64,000 bases of DNA, from contig JADFLR010000004.1 in NCBI GenBank assembly GCA_022564295.1, forward strand, positions 126,255 through 190,254, written 5' to 3'. The translations under genes were made by a program, and so were the position numbers. Below, piece by piece: positions 1-8,642 of the stretch. A model generated the notes under the pieces. It saw only the letters and a list, made by a program, of their open reading frames with translations. It did not search any database and was not told where the DNA came from. Positions within the stretch are counted from its first letter, which is position 1; each line of letters opens with the position of its first letter. This DNA comes from Bacteroidota bacterium (GTDB lineage: Bacteria > Bacteroidota > Ignavibacteria > Ignavibacteriales > Ignavibacteriaceae).

Positions 1-491
1 GACCCATCGTTCATGCAAATTTCTCTCATCTTTTATCGAATACAATACCTTTAATAATTTTAGGATGGATAATATTTTTCTTCTATTCCAAAGTTTCATT
101 TAAAACGTTTCTACTTATTTATGTGTTAACCGGTTTATTAGTATGGGTGTTTGCAAGAGAGGTTTATCATATTGGGGCCAGTGGAATTGTATACGGGATT
201 GTAAGTTTTTTATTTTTCAGTGGGATCTTTCGGAGAGATAACAAATCAATTACCATTGCACTGATCGTTACATTTTTATACGGCGGAATTGTTTGGGGAA
301 TATTGCCGGGTCAGAAAGGAATTTCGTGGGAGTCTCATTTGTTTGGCGGAATTGCCGGTATAATAACAGCATTCATTTTTAGAAAAATTGAACCGCCAAA
401 AAAATATGATTGGGAGGATGAAGAAGATGATTTTGATGTTAATGAACTCGAAGTGTCTTATGATCCCGAAAAAAATAAATTTAATCTATAA
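1..491 (+). CDS. Rhomboid family intramembrane serine protease (5' end cut off)
   Basis: Intramembrane serine protease of the rhomboid family. The reading frame is open from the left edge (frame starting at base 3), so the true start lies outside the window. Visible motifs are HANFSHLLSN (the oxyanion His/Asn region), then HIGASGIVYG with the catalytic Ser of GxSG, then SWESHLFGG with the catalytic His in a late membrane segment. All three landmarks are in the usual order, so the enzyme should be active. The tail after the last membrane helix is short and very acidic (about 30 residues), probably cytoplasmic. It reads toward the deaminase gene on the same strand. Substrates cannot be deduced. 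Confidence 0.88.
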   Translation, partial: PIVHANFSHLLSNTIPLIILGWIIFFFYSKVSFKTFLLIYVLTGLLVWVFAREVYHIGASGIVYGIVSFLFFSGIFRRDNKSITIALIVTFLYGGIVWGILPGQKGISWESHLFGGIAGIITAFIFRKIEPPKKYDWEDEEDDFDVNELEVSYDPEKNKFNL

Positions 492-508
492 CTTTTAAGA
501 AAGAATTT

Positions 509-583
509 ATGAAAAAAAGTATATCCGAGACTAAAAAATACAGAATGGATGACATAATTATCGAAACAGAAAATGAACAATAA
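509..583 (+). CDS. Possible 24-aa leader ORF overlapping the deaminase start
   Basis: A short ATG-to-TAA frame begins with MKKSISETKKYRM and ends in an acidic tail. Its stop overlaps the ATG of the downstream amidohydrolase by about 11 bases, so it could couple translation. It has no hydrophobic segment and no recognisable family. It may be chance in an AT-rich spacer; the overlap geometry is the only support. Confidence 0.2.
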   Translation: MKKSISETKKYRMDDIIIETENEQ

Positions 584-1916
584 CAATATAATCATCCCAA
601 AAAGAATTGTAACTGTTGATAAGGATGATCTTATTCTCAGTAACACCGCGGTTGAAATTATTGATAGCAGAATTACATCCTTTATTCCTTTTGAAAAGAT
701 CGATTGGCAGGGCTACGAAGGTAAGATTTATGATTACCCAGATTTAACATTAATTCCCGGTTTTGTTCAAACACATATTCATCTTTGTCAAACACTCTTT
801 CGCAGTTTGGCTGATGATCTTCAGTTGCTTGAATGGCTTCAGAAAAAAATATTCCCTTTTGAAAATGCTCACGATAAAAAATCGTTAGAGATTTCAACTA
901 AACTTGGAATAAATGAATTACTGCTCGGCGGCACCACAACGTTACTTGATATGGGAACTTTAAGGCATCAGGAAGTTGTATTTGAAGAAATGATCAGTTC
1001 CGGCATAAGGGGATATTCCGGCAAATGTTTGATTGATGAAAATGAACTATATCCTTTATTCAAATCATCAACCGAAAATGAATTAAAATATATGAACGAA
1101 CTTGCAAATGAATTTCACAATGTTGAAGAGGGAAGAATCAGGTATGGTTTTGCACCGAGGTTCGTTCTTTCCTGCAGCGAAGAGCTATTAAAAGAAACGA
1201 AATCTATGATGAATGATTTTCCGGGTTCTGTCTATCACACTCATTCATCCGAAAATAAAAACGAAATTGCTGAAGTAAGAAAAAAGTATGATAAAGAAAA
1301 CATAGAATATTTCGAATCAATTAATGTATTGGATGACCATACTATACTTGCACATTGTATTCATCTAAATGAAAATGAAAAACAAATTTTAAAAAATAGA
1401 AATGTTAAAGTTGCTCACTGTCCTTCGGCTAACTTAAAACTTGGTTCGGGAATAGCGAACATACCGGAGTATATTGAAAGAGGGATCTCTGTTTCAATTG
1501 GTGCCGATGGTCCTCCCTGCAACAATAATTTATCCGTATTTACTGAGATGAGATTAGCTGCGCTGATACAAAAACCTATTCATGGTCCTGAAGCGATGGA
1601 TGCAAAGACGATATTTAAACTTGCCACCATTGAAGGAGCGAAAGCATTGCACCTTGAAAATGAAGTCGGCAGTATTGAAATTGGGAAGAAAGCGGATCTT
1701 GTACTAATAGATTTAAACACACATGAAAATTCAGTTTTGGATAATGATGAGCAGGTTTACTCTAATCTTGTATATTCTTCAGGTACAAATAATGTGCGTT
1801 CTGTAATGATTGATGGGAAATGGGTTGTAATGAATAGTGAATCACTTATTTATGATAAAAATAAACTGAGAGTAGACAGCATCGATGAACTAAAAAAATT
1901 ATTGAAAAGAATGTAA
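573..1916 (+). CDS. Amidohydrolase, SAH/MTA/5'-deoxyadenosine deaminase-like (COG0402)
   Basis: Metal-dependent hydrolase of the TRZ/ATZ (COG0402) family; members deaminate S-adenosylhomocysteine, 5'-methylthioadenosine or related purines and pterins. At 447 residues it is full length. Metal ligands are all visible: HIH at residues 68-70, HTH at 222-224, LAHCIH at about 259-264 and ADGPP with the Asp at 312. The C-terminal part returns to the composite beta-sandwich (IGKKADLVLID). It follows the rhomboid gene and precedes rdgB on the same strand, a purine-housekeeping pairing that fits nucleoside deamination or repair. Exact substrate is inferred from family only; guanine- or cytosine-type deaminase activity is a possible alternative. 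Confidence 0.82.
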   Translation: MNNNNIIIPKRIVTVDKDDLILSNTAVEIIDSRITSFIPFEKIDWQGYEGKIYDYPDLTLIPGFVQTHIHLCQTLFRSLADDLQLLEWLQKKIFPFENAHDKKSLEISTKLGINELLLGGTTTLLDMGTLRHQEVVFEEMISSGIRGYSGKCLIDENELYPLFKSSTENELKYMNELANEFHNVEEGRIRYGFAPRFVLSCSEELLKETKSMMNDFPGSVYHTHSSENKNEIAEVRKKYDKENIEYFESINVLDDHTILAHCIHLNENEKQILKNRNVKVAHCPSANLKLGSGIANIPEYIERGISVSIGADGPPCNNNLSVFTEMRLAALIQKPIHGPEAMDAKTIFKLATIEGAKALHLENEVGSIEIGKKADLVLIDLNTHENSVLDNDEQVYSNLVYSSGTNNVRSVMIDGKWVVMNSESLIYDKNKLRVDSIDELKKLLKRM

Positions 1917-2010
1917 AGGATTAGATGAAACGAGCATGAAAAACCATTTACAAACAAGGAGATGATTATAATGCGAGTTCCATATGGCCTTAATTAGAAA
2001 TCATAATCAT

Positions 2011-2592
2011 ATGAATAAAATAGTTTTTGCATCGCAAAATAAATGTAAAGTAAAAGAAGTAGTTCAAATATTAAATGGTTTGGATATTGAGATAATCTCT
2101 CTCGCAGATATGAACGAACAAATTGAAATAATAGAAAACAGTGATTCGTTTGAAGCCAATGCGCTTATTAAAGTAAAACAGGTTTATAATATATTTAAAC
2201 TTCCAACGATTGCCGATGATTCCGGTCTAATGGTTGAACAATTAAACGGTGCACCGGGAATTTATTCTGCGCGTTATGCGGGTGAAGATGGAAACGATAA
2301 AGCCAACAATAAAAAATTGCTTGATGGATTGAAAAATTACCCGAAACCTCACATCGCAAAATTTGTATGTGCTGCTGTTTATTATGATGGAGAAAAAGTT
2401 CACACAGCAATTGGTGAATTTAATGGTAGAATAATAGATGAAGAACACGGTTCTTACGGTTTTGGTTATGATCCTCTTTTTGTTCCAGATGGCTATTCTA
2501 TTACATCAGCAGAAATGAAACCTGCATTAAAAAATTCAATCAGTCACAGATTTAATGCTTTTAATAAATTAAAAAAAATACTTAATAAATGA
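2011..2592 (+). CDS. rdgB: XTP/dITP pyrophosphatase (RdgB/HAM1 family)
   Basis: House-cleaning enzyme that hydrolyses non-canonical purine triphosphates (XTP, ITP, dITP) to monophosphates, keeping deaminated purines out of DNA and RNA. Motifs: ASQNKCKVKEV at the N-terminus, DDSGLMVEQLNGAPGIYSAR with the catalytic Asp pair, and SHRFNAF near the C-terminus. I start at the ATG at 2011 (MNKIVFASQN), which matches the family N-terminus; the frame is open back to an ATG at 1984. A good Shine-Dalgarno (AAGGAG, 1956-1961) lies before another ATG at 1971 that opens an 8-codon frame ending at 1997, which could be a tiny leader or could load ribosomes for this gene. The next gene overlaps by 4 bases. 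Confidence 0.93.
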   Translation: MNKIVFASQNKCKVKEVVQILNGLDIEIISLADMNEQIEIIENSDSFEANALIKVKQVYNIFKLPTIADDSGLMVEQLNGAPGIYSARYAGEDGNDKANNKKLLDGLKNYPKPHIAKFVCAAVYYDGEKVHTAIGEFNGRIIDEEHGSYGFGYDPLFVPDGYSITSAEMKPALKNSISHRFNAFNKLKKILNK

Positions 2593-3368
2593 ACTCCCTA
2601 TTTAAACTGCTATCTTTTATTTTAGCCGGATTACTTTTTGTTTATTCTTGCACAGAAGAAAACAGTACCAACCCTCCGGGTGAAGAAAATCTTCCAGTTT
2701 ACTTTCCCAACAGCGAAGGTACATTTTATAAGTATGAAATTATTCAAACTGATACGAACGGAGTTGCCTCAATGGGAATCAGGGATGTAGTTTATCTTGA
2801 AGATACTTTAATAAATAGCACAAGATATAAACTTCAGATTGATTCCATTCAAACTAATTTACAATTGTCGGTTTCTTCATCTTATTTCCGAACAACTGAA
2901 ACAGGCGTATTTTATTTCGTGGATACAACCGGATTCACAAACACCTTGCCCGATTCACTTCAATCATCAGTTGAATTACAGGATGAATTGAGAGCATATT
3001 TGTTCCCACTTTCTGAAGGAACGTTTTGGACTGTTTACAGGATAAGCATTGAAGTAAATGAGTTTCTTAGTTTTAATCTTGTTAATATTACAGGGAAATA
3101 TATATCTGATGAAACATTAATATTAGATATATCAGATGGAACACAAACTATTAATACTAAGAAAGTGGAAATCGTTTTTAAATTGCAAACCGGTGCGGCT
3201 GATTCTGTAATTACGTTTAATGCAAACACATGGCTCACTGAAGATATTGGAATTGTTAAAATGGAAGGCAGTGCAGTTGTATTAAGTTTGTTTAGTGGCG
3301 GCGGATTAAATTTATCAGACACATCTATAATCGTAACGCAAAATCTAATCGATTATGATGTTAAGTAA
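2589..3368 (+). CDS. Hypothetical lipoprotein
   Basis: A 259-residue protein with a short hydrophobic N-terminal segment ending in a lipobox-like VYSC (Cys about residue 21), so it is probably lipid-anchored in the envelope. The mature part starts with a Thr/Asn/Pro-rich linker and then a beta-rich region with repeated YxxxxI and TGxYISDE-like strands. I recognise no catalytic motif. Its ATG overlaps the rdgB stop (ATGA), suggesting co-transcription, and its stop is one base from the stop of the convergent menG/ubiE gene. Similar outer-membrane lipoproteins of unknown function are frequent in Ignavibacteria and Bacteroidota. Confidence 0.75.
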   Translation: MNSLFKLLSFILAGLLFVYSCTEENSTNPPGEENLPVYFPNSEGTFYKYEIIQTDTNGVASMGIRDVVYLEDTLINSTRYKLQIDSIQTNLQLSVSSSYFRTTETGVFYFVDTTGFTNTLPDSLQSSVELQDELRAYLFPLSEGTFWTVYRISIEVNEFLSFNLVNITGKYISDETLILDISDGTQTINTKKVEIVFKLQTGAADSVITFNANTWLTEDIGIVKMEGSAVVLSLFSGGGLNLSDTSIIVTQNLIDYDVK

Positions 3369-3369
3369 T

Positions 3370-4053
3370 TTACTTTGTAGCAATAATAATTTGTACTGTA
3401 CCGAAAGTTAAAATATGTCGCTCAACGCTTTTAAATCCTGCTGCTTTCAGCAATCCCGGTAAATTTACTTTCTCATCAAACTCTTCAACTGAAGAAGGTA
3501 GATATTCATATGCTTCCTTATCGCCTGATATTATTCCTCCTACTTTTGGAAGTATCTTTTTAAAGTAAAACTTATACAAAGCTTTTAAAATTTTATTAGA
3601 TGGCAATCTGAATTCTAAAATAGTTGCCTTACCACCGGGAGTTAAAACTCCGTGAAAGGATTTAAATCCTTCAATAATATCATAAAAGTTTCTCACACCG
3701 AAAGCGACTATGACATTTGTTACAGAATTTTTTTTAAACGGCATTGTTTCGGCAACCATTTGTACTGTTCTTCCGGTAATCCAATCGGATTTTTTAAAAA
3801 AAAGCTGGAGCATATTTTTTGAAAAGTCAGCACCGAAGATATTTTCAACACCCATTTTTTTAGCTGCAATGGCAAAATCCCCTGTACCACAGGCAACATC
3901 AAGTAACACACTATCGGCGGTCATTCCTGTTAGTTTCAGAGCCTTTTTTCGCCAATAGAAATCCAGACCGAAGCTTAATAAATGATTAAGGAGATCATAT
4001 CGATATGCGATTGAATCAAATATTCTTTTTACGGAAGCTTTTTTTTCACACAT
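3370..4053 (-). CDS. menG/ubiE: Demethylmenaquinone/ubiquinone C-methyltransferase
   Basis: SAM-dependent methyltransferase of the UbiE/MenG family, methylating demethylmenaquinone in the last step of menaquinone synthesis. The family N-terminus is visible (FDSIAYRYDLLNHLLSFG, residues about 12-29), then the SAM-binding DVACGTGDFA and the family signature VAFGVRNF. At 227 residues it is of normal length. It runs convergently with the preceding lipoprotein gene, their stops one base apart. Menaquinone rather than ubiquinone is inferred from the likely lineage. Confidence 0.92.
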   Translation of the reverse strand: MCEKKASVKRIFDSIAYRYDLLNHLLSFGLDFYWRKKALKLTGMTADSVLLDVACGTGDFAIAAKKMGVENIFGADFSKNMLQLFFKKSDWITGRTVQMVAETMPFKKNSVTNVIVAFGVRNFYDIIEGFKSFHGVLTPGGKATILEFRLPSNKILKALYKFYFKKILPKVGGIISGDKEAYEYLPSSVEEFDEKVNLPGLLKAAGFKSVERHILTFGTVQIIIATK

Positions 4054-4104
4054 TATTTACTTGACTAACATATTATAAGTTTGGTCTAAAGAGCAAATAT
4101 TCTT

Positions 4105-4132
4105 GATTGTCATTCCCACGAAAGTGGCAATC
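4105..4132. repeat. Short palindromic intergenic repeat
   Basis: GATTG (4105-4109) pairs with CAATC (4128-4132) around an inner CCAC-GAAA-GTGG hairpin with a GNRA-type loop. The TCATTCCCACGAAAGTGG core resembles REP-like elements scattered in many genomes. It lies between the divergent-side ends of menG/ubiE and the PAP2 gene. Copy number elsewhere in the genome cannot be seen here. Confidence 0.5.
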
Positions 4133-4307
4133 CATTAAAATTTCAATCTTATTGATTCTTATTTTCACCAAGATTACTTTCTTAAAGTGGAATCTATTAC
4201 TATTTCTTAAAAAAAAACAAACCTTAAAAATCAAACAACAAATAAATTTCAATAGTCAAATAGATTGGATTTTTTATTATTGATTTGAATTAAAAAGTTT
4301 TGGTGTA

Positions 4308-5258
4308 TTAACTTTTCCCATATTCAAATTCCGGTTTACCAATTTTTCTTCTCCACCAGTTAAAAATATACTTAGCCGACCAAACCGCAAAGATCATAAA
4401 TACTAGCCCGCCGAAAAGATCGATTACATAGTGGTACCATAAATAAACAGTGGAAAAAATAAGCAAAGAACCGACCGGAACGAAAAAATATTTTGATCTA
4501 CTCTTCAATTTAACAGAAAGAAAAATAACAATTAATGTTATCATTGTGTGCCCGCTCGGAAAGACATCTCTCTGCACAACTTCTGCGGGGTTTGGTGTGC
4601 CGGAAGGAATTGATTCACCCGAATTAACTAACTCCCTTAAAAAATTTGTTAACCATAATCCGGGAAGTTGTTCATTAATAGTTGAGAAATCATGCAATGT
4701 GAACCGCGGACCGATACCCGGCAAAGTAAAGTAACCCAAATATGATAAACAAAATCCGTAAAAAATTGTAAACAGTGCAAAATCCATTGCAACAAATCTT
4801 TTTTTTCTTAACAAGGATAACCCGAGAATAAGTGGCAGCAGGTAGAACATTCCGTAAATAATTTGTAAAATTTCAGTAAGCACTGGATTAGCAAGCTGAT
4901 GAAGCCAATGTGTCGGGTCGGTGCCGAACATCCATCTATCAATTGCAATAAACAGGTTATCGAAATCATAAGTTCTTATCGGCTTTACCATAAAATAAAT
5001 TTCTTTAAATGTAAGAAGTACCAGCGGAGCTATATACCAGTAATGCAGTGCTCTCCACAATTTATTATCATTCTTTGTTTCGAGATAGGCTAATGAAAAG
5101 GCAAGGAGTATTATTCCAATGTTAACAAGAATCCAAATCCACCAGGTAGCAATCTCATTATAAAAAATAATATGCAGAAGAGTAAGGATGAGATAGAAAA
5201 CTACAACAACCAAATCAAATGCTTTAAGATGTCTGATGTATTCTTTAGCTTTAATCAT
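4308..5258 (-). CDS. PAP2-superfamily integral membrane phosphatase
   Basis: Membrane protein of the PAP2/inositol-phosphorylceramide-synthase-like group, 316 residues with about six hydrophobic helices. The catalytic motifs sit late: FPSGHT (about residue 235) and YLWYHYVIDLFGG (about 270-282), giving the two His and the Asp. The Arg usual in the third PAP2 motif is not obvious here. Its likely substrate is a lipid phosphate or a phospholipid headgroup on the outer face of the inner membrane. It lies just downstream of rsmA on the same strand with a 36-base gap, so it may be in one transcript. Substrate is unknown. Confidence 0.85.
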   Translation of the reverse strand: MIKAKEYIRHLKAFDLVVVVFYLILTLLHIIFYNEIATWWIWILVNIGIILLAFSLAYLETKNDNKLWRALHYWYIAPLVLLTFKEIYFMVKPIRTYDFDNLFIAIDRWMFGTDPTHWLHQLANPVLTEILQIIYGMFYLLPLILGLSLLRKKRFVAMDFALFTIFYGFCLSYLGYFTLPGIGPRFTLHDFSTINEQLPGLWLTNFLRELVNSGESIPSGTPNPAEVVQRDVFPSGHTMITLIVIFLSVKLKSRSKYFFVPVGSLLIFSTVYLWYHYVIDLFGGLVFMIFAVWSAKYIFNWWRRKIGKPEFEYGKS

Positions 5259-5294
5259 TCAGAAAATTTTTGATAATATAAAAAGCGGAAATCA

Positions 5295-6080
5295 TTAACC
5301 AGTTTGATTGAGTGCAAATTCTGTCAGTACTAAAAAATCTTTTACGTCTAATTGTTCCGCTCTCAAAGAAAGGTCGATATAGCTATCGGAAAAATTTAAT
5401 TCTCTAAATATACTATTACTAAGGGAATTTTTTAAGATTTTTCTTCTATTTCCGAAACAAGCTTTTACAATACCAATAAACATTTCCCTTTTTTCTTTGG
5501 AGATACTTAATCCCTTCAAGTGTAGATGAACAACTGCAGATGTTACTTTTGGTTTGGGATAAAATGCGTTTGGTGAAACTTTAAAACAAACTTGGGTATC
5601 TGAAAAGTAATTTAATAGTACTGTAAGAATTCCGTAATCTTTATTTCCCTTTTTGGCTGTCATTCTTTTTGCGACTTCATTTTGTACCATAAGAACTGCA
5701 TCTTCAATCAACTCAGCATTGCGTATTATTTTAAAAATAATTGAAGACGTAAGATTATAAGGTATGTTGCCGATGATTCTCAACTTCTTTTTATTCGAAT
5801 CATATATTGTGCTGATATCAACTTTAAGAAAATCTTTTTGAATTAATTGAAATTTCGGAAATTTTGATTGTAGATCTTCAATGACTCTTGTGTCTATTTC
5901 AACAGCGATAAAATTTTCTGTTTTACCATATATTAGTTCTGTAAGCGCACCTCTTCCCGGACCAATCTCCACTATTGTATCATCCGGCTGAGGATTGATT
6001 TCACCAACAATTTTTTTAATTATGTTTTTATCGTGAAGATAATTCTGCCCGAACCGTTTTAATGGTTTAACTTTTTGCAT
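5295..6080 (-). CDS. rsmA: 16S rRNA dimethyladenosine transferase RsmA/KsgA
   Basis: Dimethylates the two adjacent adenines in the 3'-terminal hairpin of 16S rRNA (A1518/A1519 in E. coli numbering) late in 30S assembly. Motifs: FGQNYLHD near residue 11, the SAM site EIGPGRGALTE, and the catalytic NIPYN followed by LTSSIIFK. The 261-residue length and the C-terminal helical domain are typical. It is transcribed away from the plus-strand methyltransferase at 6210, with a 129-base divergent spacer that contains an 18-20 bp palindrome. Confidence 0.95.
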   Translation of the reverse strand: MQKVKPLKRFGQNYLHDKNIIKKIVGEINPQPDDTIVEIGPGRGALTELIYGKTENFIAVEIDTRVIEDLQSKFPKFQLIQKDFLKVDISTIYDSNKKKLRIIGNIPYNLTSSIIFKIIRNAELIEDAVLMVQNEVAKRMTAKKGNKDYGILTVLLNYFSDTQVCFKVSPNAFYPKPKVTSAVVHLHLKGLSISKEKREMFIGIVKACFGNRRKILKNSLSNSIFRELNFSDSYIDLSLRAEQLDVKDFLVLTEFALNQTG

Positions 6081-6134
6081 AAAATAAAGTTATCAACTAC
6101 CAAAGTGATTTCCAATTGTTTGATCAAAAGAATT

Positions 6135-6154
6135 CCTCGAAGCTAGCTTCGGGG
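6135..6154. promoter_or_regulatory. Palindrome in divergent promoter region
   Basis: CCTCGAAGCTAGCTTCGGGG is a near-perfect palindrome (one wobble position in each arm) in the spacer between the divergent rsmA and O-methyltransferase genes. It could be an operator or a transcribed hairpin. No regulator can be assigned. Confidence 0.35.
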
Positions 6155-6209
6155 TTGTTCATCTAATTATCCTTATATTTAATTAAATAAAAACAAAATT
6201 ATAAAAGAA

Positions 6210-6851
6210 ATGAGCAAAATATTTTACCCGGCACAGGAAAAATATATTTCATCCTTCCGTAAAGAACAGGATGATCTGATAAATGAGATGGAAGCATTTG
6301 CAAAAGATCATAATGTTCCCATCCTTTCGTGGCAATCGGCTGAGTTTATTGAACAATTAGTATTAATGACTAATCCCAGGAGAGTGCTAGAAATAGGAAC
6401 GGCAATCGCATATACTACAATCCGCGTTGCAAGAAATCTTAAAAAGAAATCCGTTGTTCATACAATAGAACTAAGTGAAGAAAATATTGAAATGGCAAAG
6501 GAATACATTGGGCAATCCGGTGTTGGAGATATAATAAAGCTGATTGAAGGCAATGCACTTAGTGTTATGCCGCGATTGAAAAAAAAATACGATTTAATCT
6601 TCCTTGATGCCGATAAAGAAGATTACAAAAGATTGTTCGATTATTCAATGGTACTTTTGAAAAGAGGAGGCGTGATTGTCATCGATAACCTTTTATGGCA
6701 GGGTTATGCAGCAGCAAGCAAAGTTCCTTCTAAGTACAAGGAATCAACAAAACATATACGCGAGTTTAATAAAATATTTATTGAACAGCCGAATTTACGT
6801 ACAACCATCCTTCCGATTGGAGATGGAATTGGATTAGGAGTGAAGGCATAG
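6210..6851 (+). CDS. Class I SAM-dependent O-methyltransferase (COG4122/TrmR-like)
   Basis: A 213-residue methyltransferase of the caffeoyl-CoA/catechol O-methyltransferase superfamily. The SAM-binding motif is VLEIGTAIAYTT; the metal/acceptor region is IFLDADKEDY and GGVIVIDNLLWQG, both hallmarks of COG4122. Bacterial relatives include TrmR (YrrM), which methylates tRNA hydroxyuridine, and small-molecule methyltransferases; sequence alone does not decide. It ends at a TAG that is followed in the same frame by a 144-codon open stretch without a usual start codon (next entry), so this gene may be the first half of a longer, interrupted or readthrough product. Confidence 0.85.
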   Translation: MSKIFYPAQEKYISSFRKEQDDLINEMEAFAKDHNVPILSWQSAEFIEQLVLMTNPRRVLEIGTAIAYTTIRVARNLKKKSVVHTIELSEENIEMAKEYIGQSGVGDIIKLIEGNALSVMPRLKKKYDLIFLDADKEDYKRLFDYSMVLLKRGGVIVIDNLLWQGYAAASKVPSKYKESTKHIREFNKIFIEQPNLRTTILPIGDGIGLGVKA

Positions 6852-7286
6852 CAACTGAAAATTCCAATAAATAAAAATATATTATATGATGTTGAGGTTT
6901 TTTCAGATTCTATACTAAAAAGAAAAGCCGATATTCAAATAATTATTAATGAATCATTACAGAATAATTTTATAGCAAATTTTGAAGAATTAACTTTTAC
7001 TGGAAAGTATGTTCAAGGGCTTAAAAGGGTACTGCAAAAAGGTGCAGATTTTCAGGAGATTGATAGTCTTGATCACGTTAAAAAAGATTTAACCGAAACA
7101 ATGAAAAAAGTTATTGGGAATATTAGGGCGTTATTAATTCATTCCCCCGAAACAAATAAAAAATATTTTGAAGATACTTATCTATCGCTTACCCCAAATT
7201 GTTTTCAGAATCTCAATGATTTATTAGAAGACCTTGAGTTGGTTAAAAAGTATTTAAATTATATAAAACGTTCTAACAAGAATTAA
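6852..7286 (+). CDS. Start-less ORF in frame behind the methyltransferase TAG
   Basis: The frame of the upstream methyltransferase stays open for 144 codons after its TAG (6849-6851). The predicted product starts QLKIPINKNILYDVEV and ends in a charged helical region (LEDLELVKKYLNYIKRS). It has the composition of a real soluble protein, but no ATG, GTG or TTG occurs before 7101; only CTG at 6855 or ATT/ATA codons could start it. Possibilities are a non-canonical start, TAG readthrough (the stop is followed by CAA), a recent nonsense mutation in a fused gene, or a shorter 61-residue product from the ATG at 7101. I recognise no family. Starting at 7101 would leave the preceding coding-like 83 codons unexplained. 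Confidence 0.45.
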   Translation, partial: QLKIPINKNILYDVEVFSDSILKRKADIQIIINESLQNNFIANFEELTFTGKYVQGLKRVLQKGADFQEIDSLDHVKKDLTETMKKVIGNIRALLIHSPETNKKYFEDTYLSLTPNCFQNLNDLLEDLELVKKYLNYIKRSNKN

Positions 7287-7354
7287 CAACCCCAAATCAA
7301 TCCTTATCAAAACGTAATTGATAAAATTTTAAATATCACAAACAAAATTTCTTT

Positions 7355-7804
7355 TTATTCAGTTTTCTTAAGCCACTTTTCAAGCGCTTCTAACAAATGC
7401 GTCATAGCCATTATAAGCTGTTCGTGCTGTGAAGGATTGATATCCTGCAATATTTCCTTATGAATATCCACATAATCTTTATTAAGTTGTTGAACAAGTG
7501 ATTTACCCTTTTTAGAAAGATTTACCCTCATGTTTCGTCTGTCGTTAGGGTCAATTTCTCTACGGATATACCTTTTCTTTACAAGACCGTCATTTATCCT
7601 TGTTAAACGGCTCGGGCTTAGATTCATTCTCTCAGCAATTGTTTTGTTGTTTAAGCTTTCGTCAGTACCAAATAAACGTAAACATCTGAACTCAGCTTGT
7701 GTTAACCTATGAAGTTTTGCTAAATGTACTTCCTTTTCCTGGCAATTTGCTAATAAACTGAATGTTAAATTTGCTAGACGTGATGCTGTTGAATTTTTAT
7801 ACAT
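7355..7804 (-). CDS. MarR-family transcriptional regulator
   Basis: A 149-residue winged-helix regulator. The DNA-binding region is visible as LTQAEFRCLRLF, then NKTIAERMNLSPSRLTRINDGLVKKRYIRR (recognition helix) and DPNDRRNMRVNLSKKG (wing with the Asp/Arg signature). N- and C-terminal helices would form the dimer. It contains one Cys in each of two early positions (CQEKE, FRCLR), so redox sensing is possible but speculative. It lies between the start-less ORF and the yigZ-like gene and may be autoregulated; ligand and targets are not evident. Confidence 0.88.
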   Translation of the reverse strand: MYKNSTASRLANLTFSLLANCQEKEVHLAKLHRLTQAEFRCLRLFGTDESLNNKTIAERMNLSPSRLTRINDGLVKKRYIRREIDPNDRRNMRVNLSKKGKSLVQQLNKDYVDIHKEILQDINPSQHEQLIMAMTHLLEALEKWLKKTE

Positions 7805-7926
7805 AATTTTCGCCGAAAGTATTGATTAAATGAAATATTGTGTATATCAAATATCGATAAATTTTAAAATTAATTCAAGTGATGGTAAAAAAATATTTGT
7901 GCAAATGTTCCTAATTAAATAATATA

Positions 7927-8553
7927 CTATCTATAATAATTTACTTCGGTATCAACTATTTTTATTTCACCCTTTGAGATATCTGTGAGTTGAAAAGTTA
8001 TTTTACCCAACTCTGAAGGCATTATGTAACATTCAAAGATTACTTTCTCTTTATATACTGAGTTCTCAATTGTTGCGTTATGGTTGGATAAAATTCTGTG
8101 GATATGACTGATATATTTAAAATCAGCCCGGATAATTACCTTCTGAAAAAGTACTTTTTCTACCTTTTTTGCTTCTTCCAAAACATTATATACTGAAGTA
8201 TAATATGCTTTGCCCAGCGGACCAACCCCTAATTTTGTCCCTCCATAATATCTAATAAGCACAACTATTACGTTTATCAAATTAAAATGCTTAATTGCAT
8301 TTAAAATTCTTATTCCGGCGGTACCGTTGGGTTCTCCGTCATCAGAATATTTGAATTGTTCGGTGATTAGTTTAAATGCAAAACAGTGATGAGTAGCATC
8401 GTAATATTTTTTCTTTATCGGTGCCAAAATATTAGCAGCTTCATTTTCCGTTTCGCAATGGTAAACCTGCCCAATAAAAACCGAGCTTTTTTCTTTGTGA
8501 GTAACTTCGGCAAAATTATCCACAGTTAATATTTTTTCAGGGTGATTTATCAT
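7927..8553 (-). CDS. YigZ/IMPACT-family protein (UPF0029)
   Basis: A 208-residue protein of the YigZ/IMPACT family, two-domain ferredoxin-like fold; the eukaryotic relative IMPACT regulates GCN2, while the bacterial function is poorly defined. The signature lies around residues 47-80: DATHHCFAFKL, then YSDDGEPNGTAGIRIL and later IRYYGGTKLGVGPL. Length and motif order are standard. It is on the minus strand, divergent from uvrA across a 90-base spacer. Confidence 0.88.
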   Translation of the reverse strand: MINHPEKILTVDNFAEVTHKEKSSVFIGQVYHCETENEAANILAPIKKKYYDATHHCFAFKLITEQFKYSDDGEPNGTAGIRILNAIKHFNLINVIVVLIRYYGGTKLGVGPLGKAYYTSVYNVLEEAKKVEKVLFQKVIIRADFKYISHIHRILSNHNATIENSVYKEKVIFECYIMPSELGKITFQLTDISKGEIKIVDTEVNYYR

Positions 8554-8642
8554 AGAAAAGTGAGAAGGTGTAAAGCTATTTTAATTGATTATTAAAACTA
8601 CTATAAGTAATATAGTTATTTAAATTATTAATTTGGCTAACA

